Positions 55,401-61,399 of a DNA stretch of 64,000 nt are shown here, one piece after another (position 1 is the stretch's first letter; every line of letters starts with the position of its first letter). The stretch is from Rickettsiales bacterium UBA4311 (GTDB taxonomy: Bacteria > Pseudomonadota > Alphaproteobacteria > Rickettsiales > Deianiraeaceae). The position numbers and the translations under genes are program-made. The stretch is taken from positions 1-64,000 of the forward strand of contig DGUL01000010.1 in NCBI GenBank assembly GCA_002394665.1, written 5' to 3'. The notes under the pieces were generated by a model. It ran no database searches, was not told where the DNA came from, and was given only the letters and a program-made list of their open reading frames with translations.

Positions 55401-58388
55401 GCGTTGCATCAATATTTGCTCTTTGCTTGCGAAGTCTGGTAGCATTTCGAAAATTGATTGTATGTTTTCTGCAACCTCCGATGACAATTTATCTCCATAT
55501 CTTTCACGTATTTTACTAATTGCCTGCTGATAATTACTTGCTTTATCTGTATTTTCTGTGAATACTGGGTATGTTGATAACATTGTAAAAACAGGATGTG
55601 GTTTTTTTTCTAACAAGCTGTTCGCATTAGTATCAACAACTATAACACCTTTTTCTGTTTCAAAAGTTTCAAAAAATGGATCTTTTCCGATTATATTTAA
55701 TCTTGGGTTGCCAAATTTAATTATGTTTTTTACGCATTGTATAAAAGCTTCCTTCGTTAGTGCTTTATTTGCTAATTTTCCACCCAATCTTTTCATGGTC
55801 TTGTTTCTGCTTATAGTGCTTGTTGTTGCGGTTATCTTTAGAAAGAAGTCTCTGCATTCTTGCTCATTTATTTTACTTCCACCATACCTTGTTAAGACGG
55901 TTTTTAAATATGATTTTATTTCTTCCGCACAATTAGGATCGTCTAAAATTTCTTGAATTTTTGTATAACAATTTCTTTCTTCTATGATTGATTTTTCAGG
56001 AATATCCTTATTTTTTTCTGGTTTTTTACTCAAATTGTATAGCAAATTCATTTCAAGCTGTTGTTCCTCATCCATTTCTAGCTCTTGTTCTAATTGATTT
56101 TCAATGTCATTATCTTCTTCCCCGTCTTCTAAATTTGCGGCAAATTTTTTCGTGGTTGCTTCATCGAGTTTTCTTATTTTAGCCGACTCTATTGCTTTAT
56201 CAACATCTAGTTCTTTGAAATCTTCAATTTGTTTTTTAAAGACTTCTTTTGTTTCGAAAATATTCTGTTGTTTTTCAATGTTTCCGCTTATACTTGAAAA
56301 AGTATCTTGTTTTGTGAATATTCTTGAAATTCTATTTTCGATTTGTTGTGCTTTTTTTTGTTTTATTTCATTATAAACGAAAGAATTTTTTCTGAACTGA
56401 ATTTTGCTTAAACTTTCGTTTTCAATTATTATTTTATCTATACCAAACCAATTGCCGATATTCTCTTTACATTGATTGAAAAAATCCTTCACTCTTTTCT
56501 TTTGACTTGTAGATAGTTGAGAACTACTCTTTATATGTAGCCTGAAGTTTGAAGGTAATTTTGCACCTTTATTTTTTCTTTTGAACTCGTAAAATTCCAG
56601 TAATAAGTTCGGTAAATTTTCAATGTCTTTTACATCAAATTCGAATTCGTAGAAATTATCATTTGATAACGAGGCTATTTCAAGTATTTGTCTTACACCA
56701 TCGCAAGAAAGTGTGTAATTTGAAAAATTTAATCTATTTAGAGTATTCTCTTCTTTTGGATCGGAACCAAGATTTCTGCCAATCTTTTTAAAACTTCTTA
56801 CCGATGATTGTGATTTAAGCAAAAACAATTTTTTATAAATGTCTTTGCTGTCATTAATTTGGTACCTATAAAATTCTGAATCTTTGATTGCTCTGCAAAA
56901 ATCCATTATTGATTTGTCTGGCGAGATGATTTTATCCCTTATTTTTTTATTAAGCGATATTTCATCAAAAAACCTTTTTCTTATAGTTGGGTCGTTGAGA
57001 TTTAATGCAATTATACATTCGTTCTTGTTTTCTCCTGTTTCAGGGTCATTATATGAGGAAGTTTTTTTTAAAACTTGCTTTCCGTTTGCTCCAATCGCCG
57101 GAACTATATTAACTACGTCATAATTATCAATTTCTTTCAAAATTTTTTCAAAGTCAGTCTCTTCAACTGAATTGGAAGCTTCTTCTGAAGATTGAGTAAA
57201 CATCAGTAAATCTTTTGTTGTAATAATATTATTTTTTTTTGGTATAATCCCTTTTTTATCTTGAAGTAAGTCTTTATTTGACGAAAATATCGCATCTATG
57301 TCAGAAATATTGGTTTTACTTGCGATAAGTTCTAAAAGATCTTTGTTTACATTGATGGTTTTTAAGCTAAGGACTCTTTTTATTGCTAATATTGCATCTA
57401 TTTTCATAGAGCTTGCTTCTTGGTTGTTTTTCATCTGGAATAGTATTTTTGATATTGCTATCTTTTTGATTTTGTTTAATTTTAGCTGCTTTATATTTGT
57501 ACCGATATTTTCTCCTTCATCAAATTGTAGGAGCATAATTTTTCTTATTTCTTCAATTTCATCTGTAAAAAGAAAAGGTATATCGTACTTCGCTTTTGGG
57601 TGTTCTTTGAGTTTATCTCCATCGCCATAAAGATATGCCTGAAATATATCTTGTTCCGGTGCCTCAGGATATAGTCGTTGTATGCTCTTTATTTCTTTAA
57701 CTATATTGTGATATTTTATTAGTTCCGCAGGAGTCAGTCCCTTTGGGTTTCTATTCGTCATTTGTGCCAATGTACTACCAGATAGTTCGTTGATAGTATC
57801 TTCTATAGTATCTTCGTATTCTTCCTTATATTTTTTGAGGTCTTCTTCTGTTATATTGATAGATTTCTTTATTATCTCTCTTTTTTTTTCATTGTCTATC
57901 TCGTAATATCCGAGTGTATCTTCTGATAAAAGATCGATATACTTGCTGTCCAATAGTTTTTTTAGTTGTTCACCATTACTTATGTTTCTTGTCACGAATT
58001 TATATTCAAAATCACGTATTTCTTGTTCACTAAAAACACTTGTTAAAAAATCAAAATCTCTATTAGTATCAAGTCCTTCCGTTTTTATTCCAAGCTTTAG
58101 AATTTGAGAGAGATTGATAAGATTTTCATTAGTTAATAGATCGCGATTTTCAACTATATTTGCAAAGTTTATTTGTAGTTCATCTATTTTTTTTAATCCG
58201 GTGCGTGCATTTGGTGTTTGTAGATAGTCTAAAAAATCTAAATATATATCATCGTGTTTGGCAACATTCATTACTTCTTCAAATGCCAACATAAATTCAA
58301 TGCCTTGTCTTGAATGCGATAGAAGAGTATTAAATAGTTTAATACATTGTTCTTGTTTGTATTGTTCCAGAGATCCGTAAGAATCCAC
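46488..58388 (-). CDS. Giant 3966-aa protein with a central SF2/SecA-like ATPase core
   Basis: One uninterrupted reverse-strand frame of 11.9 kb. Residues 1-~2130 are mostly K/E/N/D-rich helix without a recognised domain, including an acidic run around 2080-2100. Residues ~2150-2790 form a two-domain helicase-type ATPase: IRMKTGTGKT (K2184 in the P-loop; the MKTGxGKT form is SecA-like), APNEVLVEQH, a DEID box (D2302-D2305), VVGFTATP, GTMEYGVGCDFP, and motif VI QIFGRTGRSGR (2740-2750). A further ~1050 residues of coiled coil follow, then a hydrophobic segment (~3865-3885, VFLAIFPGCLIIPWFF) and a Q/N/P-rich tail. There is no signal peptide. A translocation or remodelling ATPase role is inferred from the core only. 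It converges on the GT2 gene and diverges from acpP. Confidence 0.85.
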   Translation of the reverse strand: MDSYGSLEQYKQEQCIKLFNTLLSHSRQGIEFMLAFEEVMNVAKHDDIYLDFLDYLQTPNARTGLKKIDELQINFANIVENRDLLTNENLINLSQILKLGIKTEGLDTNRDFDFLTSVFSEQEIRDFEYKFVTRNISNGEQLKKLLDSKYIDLLSEDTLGYYEIDNEKKREIIKKSINITEEDLKKYKEEYEDTIEDTINELSGSTLAQMTNRNPKGLTPAELIKYHNIVKEIKSIQRLYPEAPEQDIFQAYLYGDGDKLKEHPKAKYDIPFLFTDEIEEIRKIMLLQFDEGENIGTNIKQLKLNKIKKIAISKILFQMKNNQEASSMKIDAILAIKRVLSLKTINVNKDLLELIASKTNISDIDAIFSSNKDLLQDKKGIIPKKNNIITTKDLLMFTQSSEEASNSVEETDFEKILKEIDNYDVVNIVPAIGANGKQVLKKTSSYNDPETGENKNECIIALNLNDPTIRKRFFDEISLNKKIRDKIISPDKSIMDFCRAIKDSEFYRYQINDSKDIYKKLFLLKSQSSVRSFKKIGRNLGSDPKEENTLNRLNFSNYTLSCDGVRQILEIASLSNDNFYEFEFDVKDIENLPNLLLEFYEFKRKNKGAKLPSNFRLHIKSSSQLSTSQKKRVKDFFNQCKENIGNWFGIDKIIIENESLSKIQFRKNSFVYNEIKQKKAQQIENRISRIFTKQDTFSSISGNIEKQQNIFETKEVFKKQIEDFKELDVDKAIESAKIRKLDEATTKKFAANLEDGEEDNDIENQLEQELEMDEEQQLEMNLLYNLSKKPEKNKDIPEKSIIEERNCYTKIQEILDDPNCAEEIKSYLKTVLTRYGGSKINEQECRDFFLKITATTSTISRNKTMKRLGGKLANKALTKEAFIQCVKNIIKFGNPRLNIIGKDPFFETFETEKGVIVVDTNANSLLEKKPHPVFTMLSTYPVFTENTDKASNYQQAISKIRERYGDKLSSEVAENIQSIFEMLPDFASKEQILMQRPAIINPDTLVYISRCKGVFSSFVSEIKGNVANSKLGKQNLQKIYEKIFINIMSNFGKDKPQRYGTQIEIYDVPDLVKICNGCRYIFRFLNRSINEGILDAEAVAFMLEKNQNIFKDGEQSAGIFYTTLLKTKYRAQAEVIRQRMIAGENVGDIDINNPEEVAKYLFKNPLSPKEKKIVKTSIEYSLMTMSHPRANLDALTLAKQEFTEICTAEDVNTTTVGLQNEDDIDKKNYKIIRTNLPTKNATGGATLATNHKPIINGIEYDFMTFLFQERERWFDGRLKENGLNDYERFLINKRNEIISYGLKIMRNKDLGLEYKKAFYNILINGGGNGKKMDDDFIAKLEKEIEKISSTNIKLIQNTDLPADKLLKIIPKIEAPFSRAKTFLETLSEIKQAIGDNNFKIIENYVDYDFDTPNNYSLQFMQAINSLLNETTNKGNLKKPIFGKLLATIIARTKKEDLNATHAQANAEHNVARLLPNPQSLDQIFIEQIKRSHLQEILAFSNGLSNTNDIQITKNFLSSNYVKEKLEEFTIEKTLSERSDYAYVSDLLSNRPSKNICEKIIAKSVAGIAENDKKTLSNILVSKNNFDNEYRFFNSDINLKTRQTMSELFQKIILEAYPNHDSLEKEIKKYIVHINRICVQYEEDAVALTRALKKIYDKSQEPGATNELLNVKHFLEIIDNMCQDNAIKGNKKKIDIEELANTFLNNDIITAFFEKDETRPLEEAKKVSVGRIQDCINNIVNSTFLNKNQKNKLLRKIAKINSIREDISEENGISAIEKNLGITLQILEELDGDIKRQKNALIDHNFLINVFSNCIDEALLNIEKANNKAERVNIANSFKEDMLFGIAYIKNLNAILKEARFEGNQENITNVSNFITQFKQTLLENGYLIKDVRQILQQIPAQEISNKLGTRALKYLSKIDKEDISDKVFEEITQIEKILGEDILSTNYSHSELLKLIKKKENAENLKRNAKYSIEAHERQFLTQECQKLDGLDTNRELFEKIEKANKQFSRDIINIYDETKNIAKDIEKLSKKYDSNSYLPDSTIFNTSGLNLIKAIDDTVFDIKTSDVEKRKLKRQLQYVYCMAGLLLQDEDELNILSEKLDSKIKQATEEEENEEEVEENDEENKEKKDKGLTEKEQLQLYACYLAKYKKKNNILLRPEQLGPSILAKNDRKIVIRMKTGTGKTKTIDFTAFNSLKEGKTPVIIAPNEVLVEQHLADLKQCPDIEEKNIYIVTKTSIYRANTKEEITDDKQIKEIIENKNMCNVLLSTANDLDFFRKKKLQSKEGIEFLTIMKEKGVLLQDEIDSSVDPFSSNKNAKPSEVMGFKEYDLAEFYFNARGGVNETNAYYTKDQIADKFFKLSSADTDEMKKKLEECKSVFEYLKIRIDIDIEDLLQQTNDPAKTINDVLNERQKETIMNILEELDKDYENAISMQQDKNYAIAYYTKNNKTYADYRIIINDKITDKSNRFSRFVNYFVRKKIEKEGNNVEKVMANVMTDSSVALHLHKYFNKVVGFTATPKDNDIWISNNFKVRGFESVNVDNRKDEFKQSTLIEDDEKKDGKITTKSKAILFANMLFMALQNKGVKSEDIVSNTEGILNQIKNQPAGQNKEIKQIATLLLEHEERLLKDLSINKIPTYHLSFFEGTKKVKSIAEEMGKYLDETFTIINPSEFANIEKPEIFALESSEGEITMQTIKNKVKKNPKNLFIFGTMEYGVGCDFPNEPRILNFETHLTKEKQYQIFGRTGRSGRYGNVVSYPEYSYDHFLNLIRHLYRQNLRNKITDNALKTWIAANKTKIDEILTKTDENERKNKIEDLFGTITRPISEEIFQANLEFNSLKEMMQWKKHETIENLKEEFSDKINIAISIINKDEEIPFDLKGRLVKEIEFESSKYLNYVLDPYLKNALDNSTSLKEFDNKNAETIDTVRKNIDAKIENILCQKCIISYSDKEKPKRKAEQYISNILKTINKTFNQLRTDVINEREETIQNGALSDEQSKEVAINDRLDYNRKAFLKTYIEEKDTEGKKIQRKYSLQRITTDNNNSTKIMLSAIGNVIECGMKIKPFGNFHQTNNNNFLMLGIQKLEKTQQNIEGNKSNSELTRDIEKTQDNDYVAINFKNRAVIASKKILNDDGKEIKKNIVILSANDSNLSSDLSLLYTYAKTQDPETTYIIQHKNGVLSLNQEQLEQIVVRKKPISKFDKDYTDFINAFPDEMKADSDDCNKKLTKERAKTMYTKYLIEGIMSEDNISREKRTPPAKKLENDFVERFKKQSYREENGKKDFIIESLIDDKINASVLSAFSRMYGKEDEFFQKFSYEINQVNRCLDGLRKAKKHPSEQYTPYTTPNTSSLSIDNDTTFAQFREDRNKKLNDLKIKLNDHKSHFFSIPDEYIAQIKTNDMTLSEAVQKYATELTKQIENLEQEIEDAEIFFEDKNKLKKTLEDIKDLDKMDDKMDKYRKLITEAIKLDNLILTTKEMPEGLDLSNRLDNNEEWFKYEDVVNLDNLDEIKEKLEQLKDSFTHKDKVNGYIVAKLYNNGQEMKLRQIYQDKYNNATKNIALLNNIVKEITDRKNYIDATLQGIEEKFITIFEETDAKNTPQFFEENLHKLTELYDAIDKDIDNTGVASELPEEERRADIINQSEIDTKKLSPYHQNMLRKYLDDKIPDIITKMVSENHHLLFNGFSLEGLMDENGNLTEKTLQALEESDFSEQEIYVFDKIIDAVCETIKEEPINDGKTFNINEEENKQLFEKIKQLYTDAGLLDLNNLQPTLTFHNKMVNFLFQRIQKQQKERERITNKLQSDKEFSAFNGKGLFKKIEKNITNGLEGEELERRYENLTNKDLADISTQNNEDINKKIENDKKILEAEKEKSKITPLPIRVFLAIFPGCLIIPWFFKEFRDKVLGEDTKPNNQEQHTPIVNPEKMEQHATNILQTQQAQNLNKQINNSKFIKYQLEQNNKQNTPPQNRA

Positions 58389-58566
58389 AAAATATCATAA
58401 CAAATTTACTATTTTTTAAAAAATCGTCAAGATTATTTCTTATTTTTAGAATATTGCTTTTTTTACGAATTTGTGCTTTAAAATAGCACAATAGATAAAA
58501 TAACAAACAAGTCTATAAGAAAAAGCTTGATAATAAAAATTTATTATTTTAGCCTCTAATGTTTTT
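58389..58566. promoter_or_regulatory. Divergent promoter region between the giant gene and acpP
   Basis: 178 A/T-rich bases separate the two start codons. On the + strand TTGCTT (58454-58459) and TAAAAT (58479-58484), 19 bases apart, could be -35/-10 elements for acpP. An A/T-only inverted repeat (ATAATAAA..TTTATTAT, 58530-58547) lies 20 bases before the ATG. Both are weak in such AT-rich sequence. Confidence 0.3.
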
Positions 58567-58803
58567 ATGACTGACATTTTTGATAGAACAAGAAAGGTTA
58601 TAGTCGAGCAGCTTGGTGTTGAGGGGAGTAAGGTTGAATTATCTTCCTCTTTTGCAAGTGATTTGGGTGCAGATAGCTTGGATACCGTTGAGCTTGTTAT
58701 GGCTCTCGAGGAAGAATTTGGAATTGAAATTCCAGATGAAAAAGCCGAGGCTATTAAAACGGTTGGAGACGCTGTTTCTTACATAGAAGAAAATACAAAA
58801 TAA
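58567..58803 (+). CDS. acpP: Acyl carrier protein
   Basis: ACP carries growing acyl chains on 4'-phosphopantetheine. The attachment serine is in GADSLDTVELVMALEEEF. The protein is acidic and 78 aa, as expected, ending AVSYIEENTK. fabG, its usual upstream neighbour, is absent; instead the giant reverse-strand gene lies upstream. fabF follows 22 bases later, preserving the acpP-fabF pair. Confidence 0.97.
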   Translation: MTDIFDRTRKVIVEQLGVEGSKVELSSSFASDLGADSLDTVELVMALEEEFGIEIPDEKAEAIKTVGDAVSYIEENTK

Positions 58804-58825
58804 TTTAAATTTTCTTTTTTACTTT

Positions 58826-60076
58826 ATGAATAGGGTCGTTGTCACTGGTTTTGGGGTTTGTCTACCTTGCGGTGATGATGTCTCCGTTTCTTGGAGTGAC
58901 GTTTTAGCAGGGAAGTCTTGGGTTCGCGAGAACAATTTGTTTGACACTTCTAAGTTGAAGTGTCGTGTTTGTGCTCCGGTTGTTGTCGGAGAAGAGTTAG
59001 CAGAGAAATATTCGAATGTAGTTTCGTATAAAGAGAAGCGAAGAATGGACGAGGTGGAGTATCTTGCTGTTATCTCCTCTTATAACGCTCTTGTTGATAG
59101 TGATTTACTCGGTAGAGAATTTGATAAGGAGAATTTTGGAACATTTATTTCTTCAGGAATAGGTGGAATAAAAACTATGCAGTCTGGCATAAAAAGTTTG
59201 TCAGAAGGAGGGAGAGTGTCGCCATTTTTTCTTACCGCTTCTTTAACAAATATGATTGCCGGCAATGTTGCAATGAAGTTTGGATTGAAGGGAATCTCTT
59301 TGTCTCATGTTTCTGCTTGTGCCACAAGCACACATTCAATAGGTGAAGCATTTGAACATATTCGTAGTGGAAAATTAAAAGGTTGTTTAGCGGGTGGTTC
59401 TGAGAGTGCTATATGTGAAATAGGCGTCAGTGCTTTTGATGCGATGGGGGCTCTATCTTCTAACTTTAATAGCAACCCGAGTAAAGCAAGCAGGGCACTG
59501 GATAAAAGTCGTGACGGCTTTGTTATGGGCGATGGTTCTGTTGTTTTAGTTTTAGAAGAATTAGAGCACGCGAAAAATAGAGGTGCAAAAATATATTGTG
59601 AAGTCGTTGGTTATGGTGCAAGTTGCGATGCTTATCATATAACTGCTCCAAATCCTTCTGGGGAAGGGGCTTCTCGTTCTATGCGAAATGCAATTGTTGA
59701 TGCAAAAATTGAGCCAAAGGATATTGATTACATCAATTTACACGGAACTTCAACACCGCTGGGGGATATTGCTGAAATAACTGCCATAAAGAGCACTTTT
59801 GCGGATTGTTATAAAAATATTGCGATATCTTCAACAAAGTCTGTCACTGGTCATCTTTTGGGGGCAACTGGTGCTTTGGAGGCTATGTTTTGTGCGAAAG
59901 CAATAGAAAATCAAGAAATTCCTATGTCTGCTAATATAGAAAGCCTTGATGAAGCTTGCGAAGGTATGAATATAATTACAAAAAGCACAAAAATGGATGT
60001 TAATTACACGATGTCAAATTCCTTTGGTTTTGGCGGAACAAATGGGACTTTGATATTTAAGAAATACGTTAATTAA
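58826..60076 (+). CDS. fabF: 3-oxoacyl-ACP synthase II
   Basis: FabF elongates acyl-ACP by condensation with malonyl-ACP. The catalytic triad is visible: C165 in SACATSTHSIGEA, H306 in LHGTSTPLGD and H343 in KSVTGHLLGATGALEA (with K338). The C-terminal NSFGFGGTNGTLIF is conserved. Length 416 aa is standard. It begins after a pyrimidine-rich leader with no Shine-Dalgarno sequence. rimM follows after 6 bases. Confidence 0.96.
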   Translation: MNRVVVTGFGVCLPCGDDVSVSWSDVLAGKSWVRENNLFDTSKLKCRVCAPVVVGEELAEKYSNVVSYKEKRRMDEVEYLAVISSYNALVDSDLLGREFDKENFGTFISSGIGGIKTMQSGIKSLSEGGRVSPFFLTASLTNMIAGNVAMKFGLKGISLSHVSACATSTHSIGEAFEHIRSGKLKGCLAGGSESAICEIGVSAFDAMGALSSNFNSNPSKASRALDKSRDGFVMGDGSVVLVLEELEHAKNRGAKIYCEVVGYGASCDAYHITAPNPSGEGASRSMRNAIVDAKIEPKDIDYINLHGTSTPLGDIAEITAIKSTFADCYKNIAISSTKSVTGHLLGATGALEAMFCAKAIENQEIPMSANIESLDEACEGMNIITKSTKMDVNYTMSNSFGFGGTNGTLIFKKYVN

Positions 60077-60082
60077 GGCAAG

Positions 60083-60589
60083 ATGAAAAAACCAATAGGC
60101 TATATTAGTTATACTCACGGGCTTGATGGGAAAGTAAAGATTGTACCAATGATTTTACCAGAGCTTTTTAAGAAAAGCATTTCATCAACAGAGGTTTTTA
60201 TTGAAGGAACAGAGAGAAAACTGAATGAAATTGAAATTAAGTCTTTTGATGGGAAAGTTTTTTTATGCAAATTTGATGAGATAAATTCCATAGACGAAGC
60301 TAAGAAAATTTTAAAAAGAGAAATATTTATAGAGGTTGAAGAAAGTGATTTTATTAGTGGAGAGAAAATTATCGGTTTTGATGTTTTTGTTGAAGATTTT
60401 GAAGAGCAGGGACGGAATATAAAATATGGTAAAGTTGTTGATTTTGGTAATTATGGAAATGGCGAACTAGTAGAAATTGAACTTGTTGGAAGTAAAAAAA
60501 GAGAATTTTATCGTTGTAGTAAAGATGATATAAAAGACGTTAATTATAACGAAAAGAAAATTTTACTTTTCAAAAGAAATGAATGTTGA
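60083..60589 (+). CDS. rimM: Ribosome maturation factor RimM
   Basis: RimM assists maturation of the 30S head (S19 region). The N-terminal domain opens with PIGYISYTHGLDGKVKIVP, matching the family GxIxxxHGxxGxVxV pattern. The PRC-barrel follows (GEKIIGFDVFVED...YGKVVDFGNYGNGELVEIEL). 168 aa is typical. It normally sits in rpsP-rimM-trmD-rplS; here it stands between fabF and map. An AAGG sequence just upstream of its ATG is one of the few Shine-Dalgarno-like sites seen. Confidence 0.88.
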   Translation: MKKPIGYISYTHGLDGKVKIVPMILPELFKKSISSTEVFIEGTERKLNEIEIKSFDGKVFLCKFDEINSIDEAKKILKREIFIEVEESDFISGEKIIGFDVFVEDFEEQGRNIKYGKVVDFGNYGNGELVEIELVGSKKREFYRCSKDDIKDVNYNEKKILLFKRNEC

Positions 60590-60619
60590 TTTTTACAAAT
60601 ACAAGTCAATAGGGTTTTT

Positions 60620-61399
60620 GTGGTTAGGATTTATAATAAACACGATTTTGAAAAAATGAAAATTGCCGGTCGTTTGACTGCAAAAATTTTGAATGCACTT
60701 GATGATTTTATAAGGGCTGGAACAACGACACAGGAGATTGATGATTTTTGTGCTGAAATGATAAAAAAAGGCGGTGGTATTTCAGCTTGTCTTGGCTATC
60801 ACGGATATCCTAAGAATGTTTGCACTTCAATAAACGATGTTGTATGCCACGGAATACCGGATAATACCAAGTTGCAAGATGGCGACATCATCAATGTTGA
60901 CGTAACTACGATAGTTGATGGATATTTTGGTGATGCGAGTAAAATGTATTGTGTTGGTGAAGGATTTAATAAAGGTCTATATGATGATAGAAAAAAACTC
61001 GTAGATATCACAAAAGAGTGTTTGGAAATCGGCATAAAAACGGCAAAGCCAGGCGTAAAACTGATAGAAATAGGGCGAAAAATTCAAAAACACGCAGAGA
61101 AAAATGGTTTTTCTGTTGTTCGTGACTATTGCGGGCACGGATGTGGAAAAGTTTTTCACGATGAGCCAAGTGTTTTGCATTATGAACCTTCTATTTTTGA
61201 GAGGAGATACGTTGATTTGATATTAAAACCGGGGATGATTTTTACAATAGAACCAATGATTAACTCCGGAGATTGGAGGCTTTATGTTGAAAAACAAAAT
61301 GGTTGGACCGCAAGAACAAAGGACGGCAGTCTTTCCGCACAATGGGAGCATACTATCGGCATAACTGATAATGGAAATATTATTTTTACGCAGGAGTGA
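60620..61399 (+). CDS. map: Methionine aminopeptidase type I
   Basis: MAP removes N-terminal methionine. Conserved features include GYHGYPKNVCTSINDVVCHGIPD (first histidine), the metal ligands in INVDVTTIVDGYFGDASKMY (two aspartates), YCGHGCGKVFHDEPSV (histidines), FTIEPMIN (glutamate) and SAQWEHTIGITDNG (final glutamate). 259 aa, GTG start. Its last 14 bases overlap the reverse-strand coiled-coil gene. Confidence 0.96.
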   Translation: MVRIYNKHDFEKMKIAGRLTAKILNALDDFIRAGTTTQEIDDFCAEMIKKGGGISACLGYHGYPKNVCTSINDVVCHGIPDNTKLQDGDIINVDVTTIVDGYFGDASKMYCVGEGFNKGLYDDRKKLVDITKECLEIGIKTAKPGVKLIEIGRKIQKHAEKNGFSVVRDYCGHGCGKVFHDEPSVLHYEPSIFERRYVDLILKPGMIFTIEPMINSGDWRLYVEKQNGWTARTKDGSLSAQWEHTIGITDNGNIIFTQE

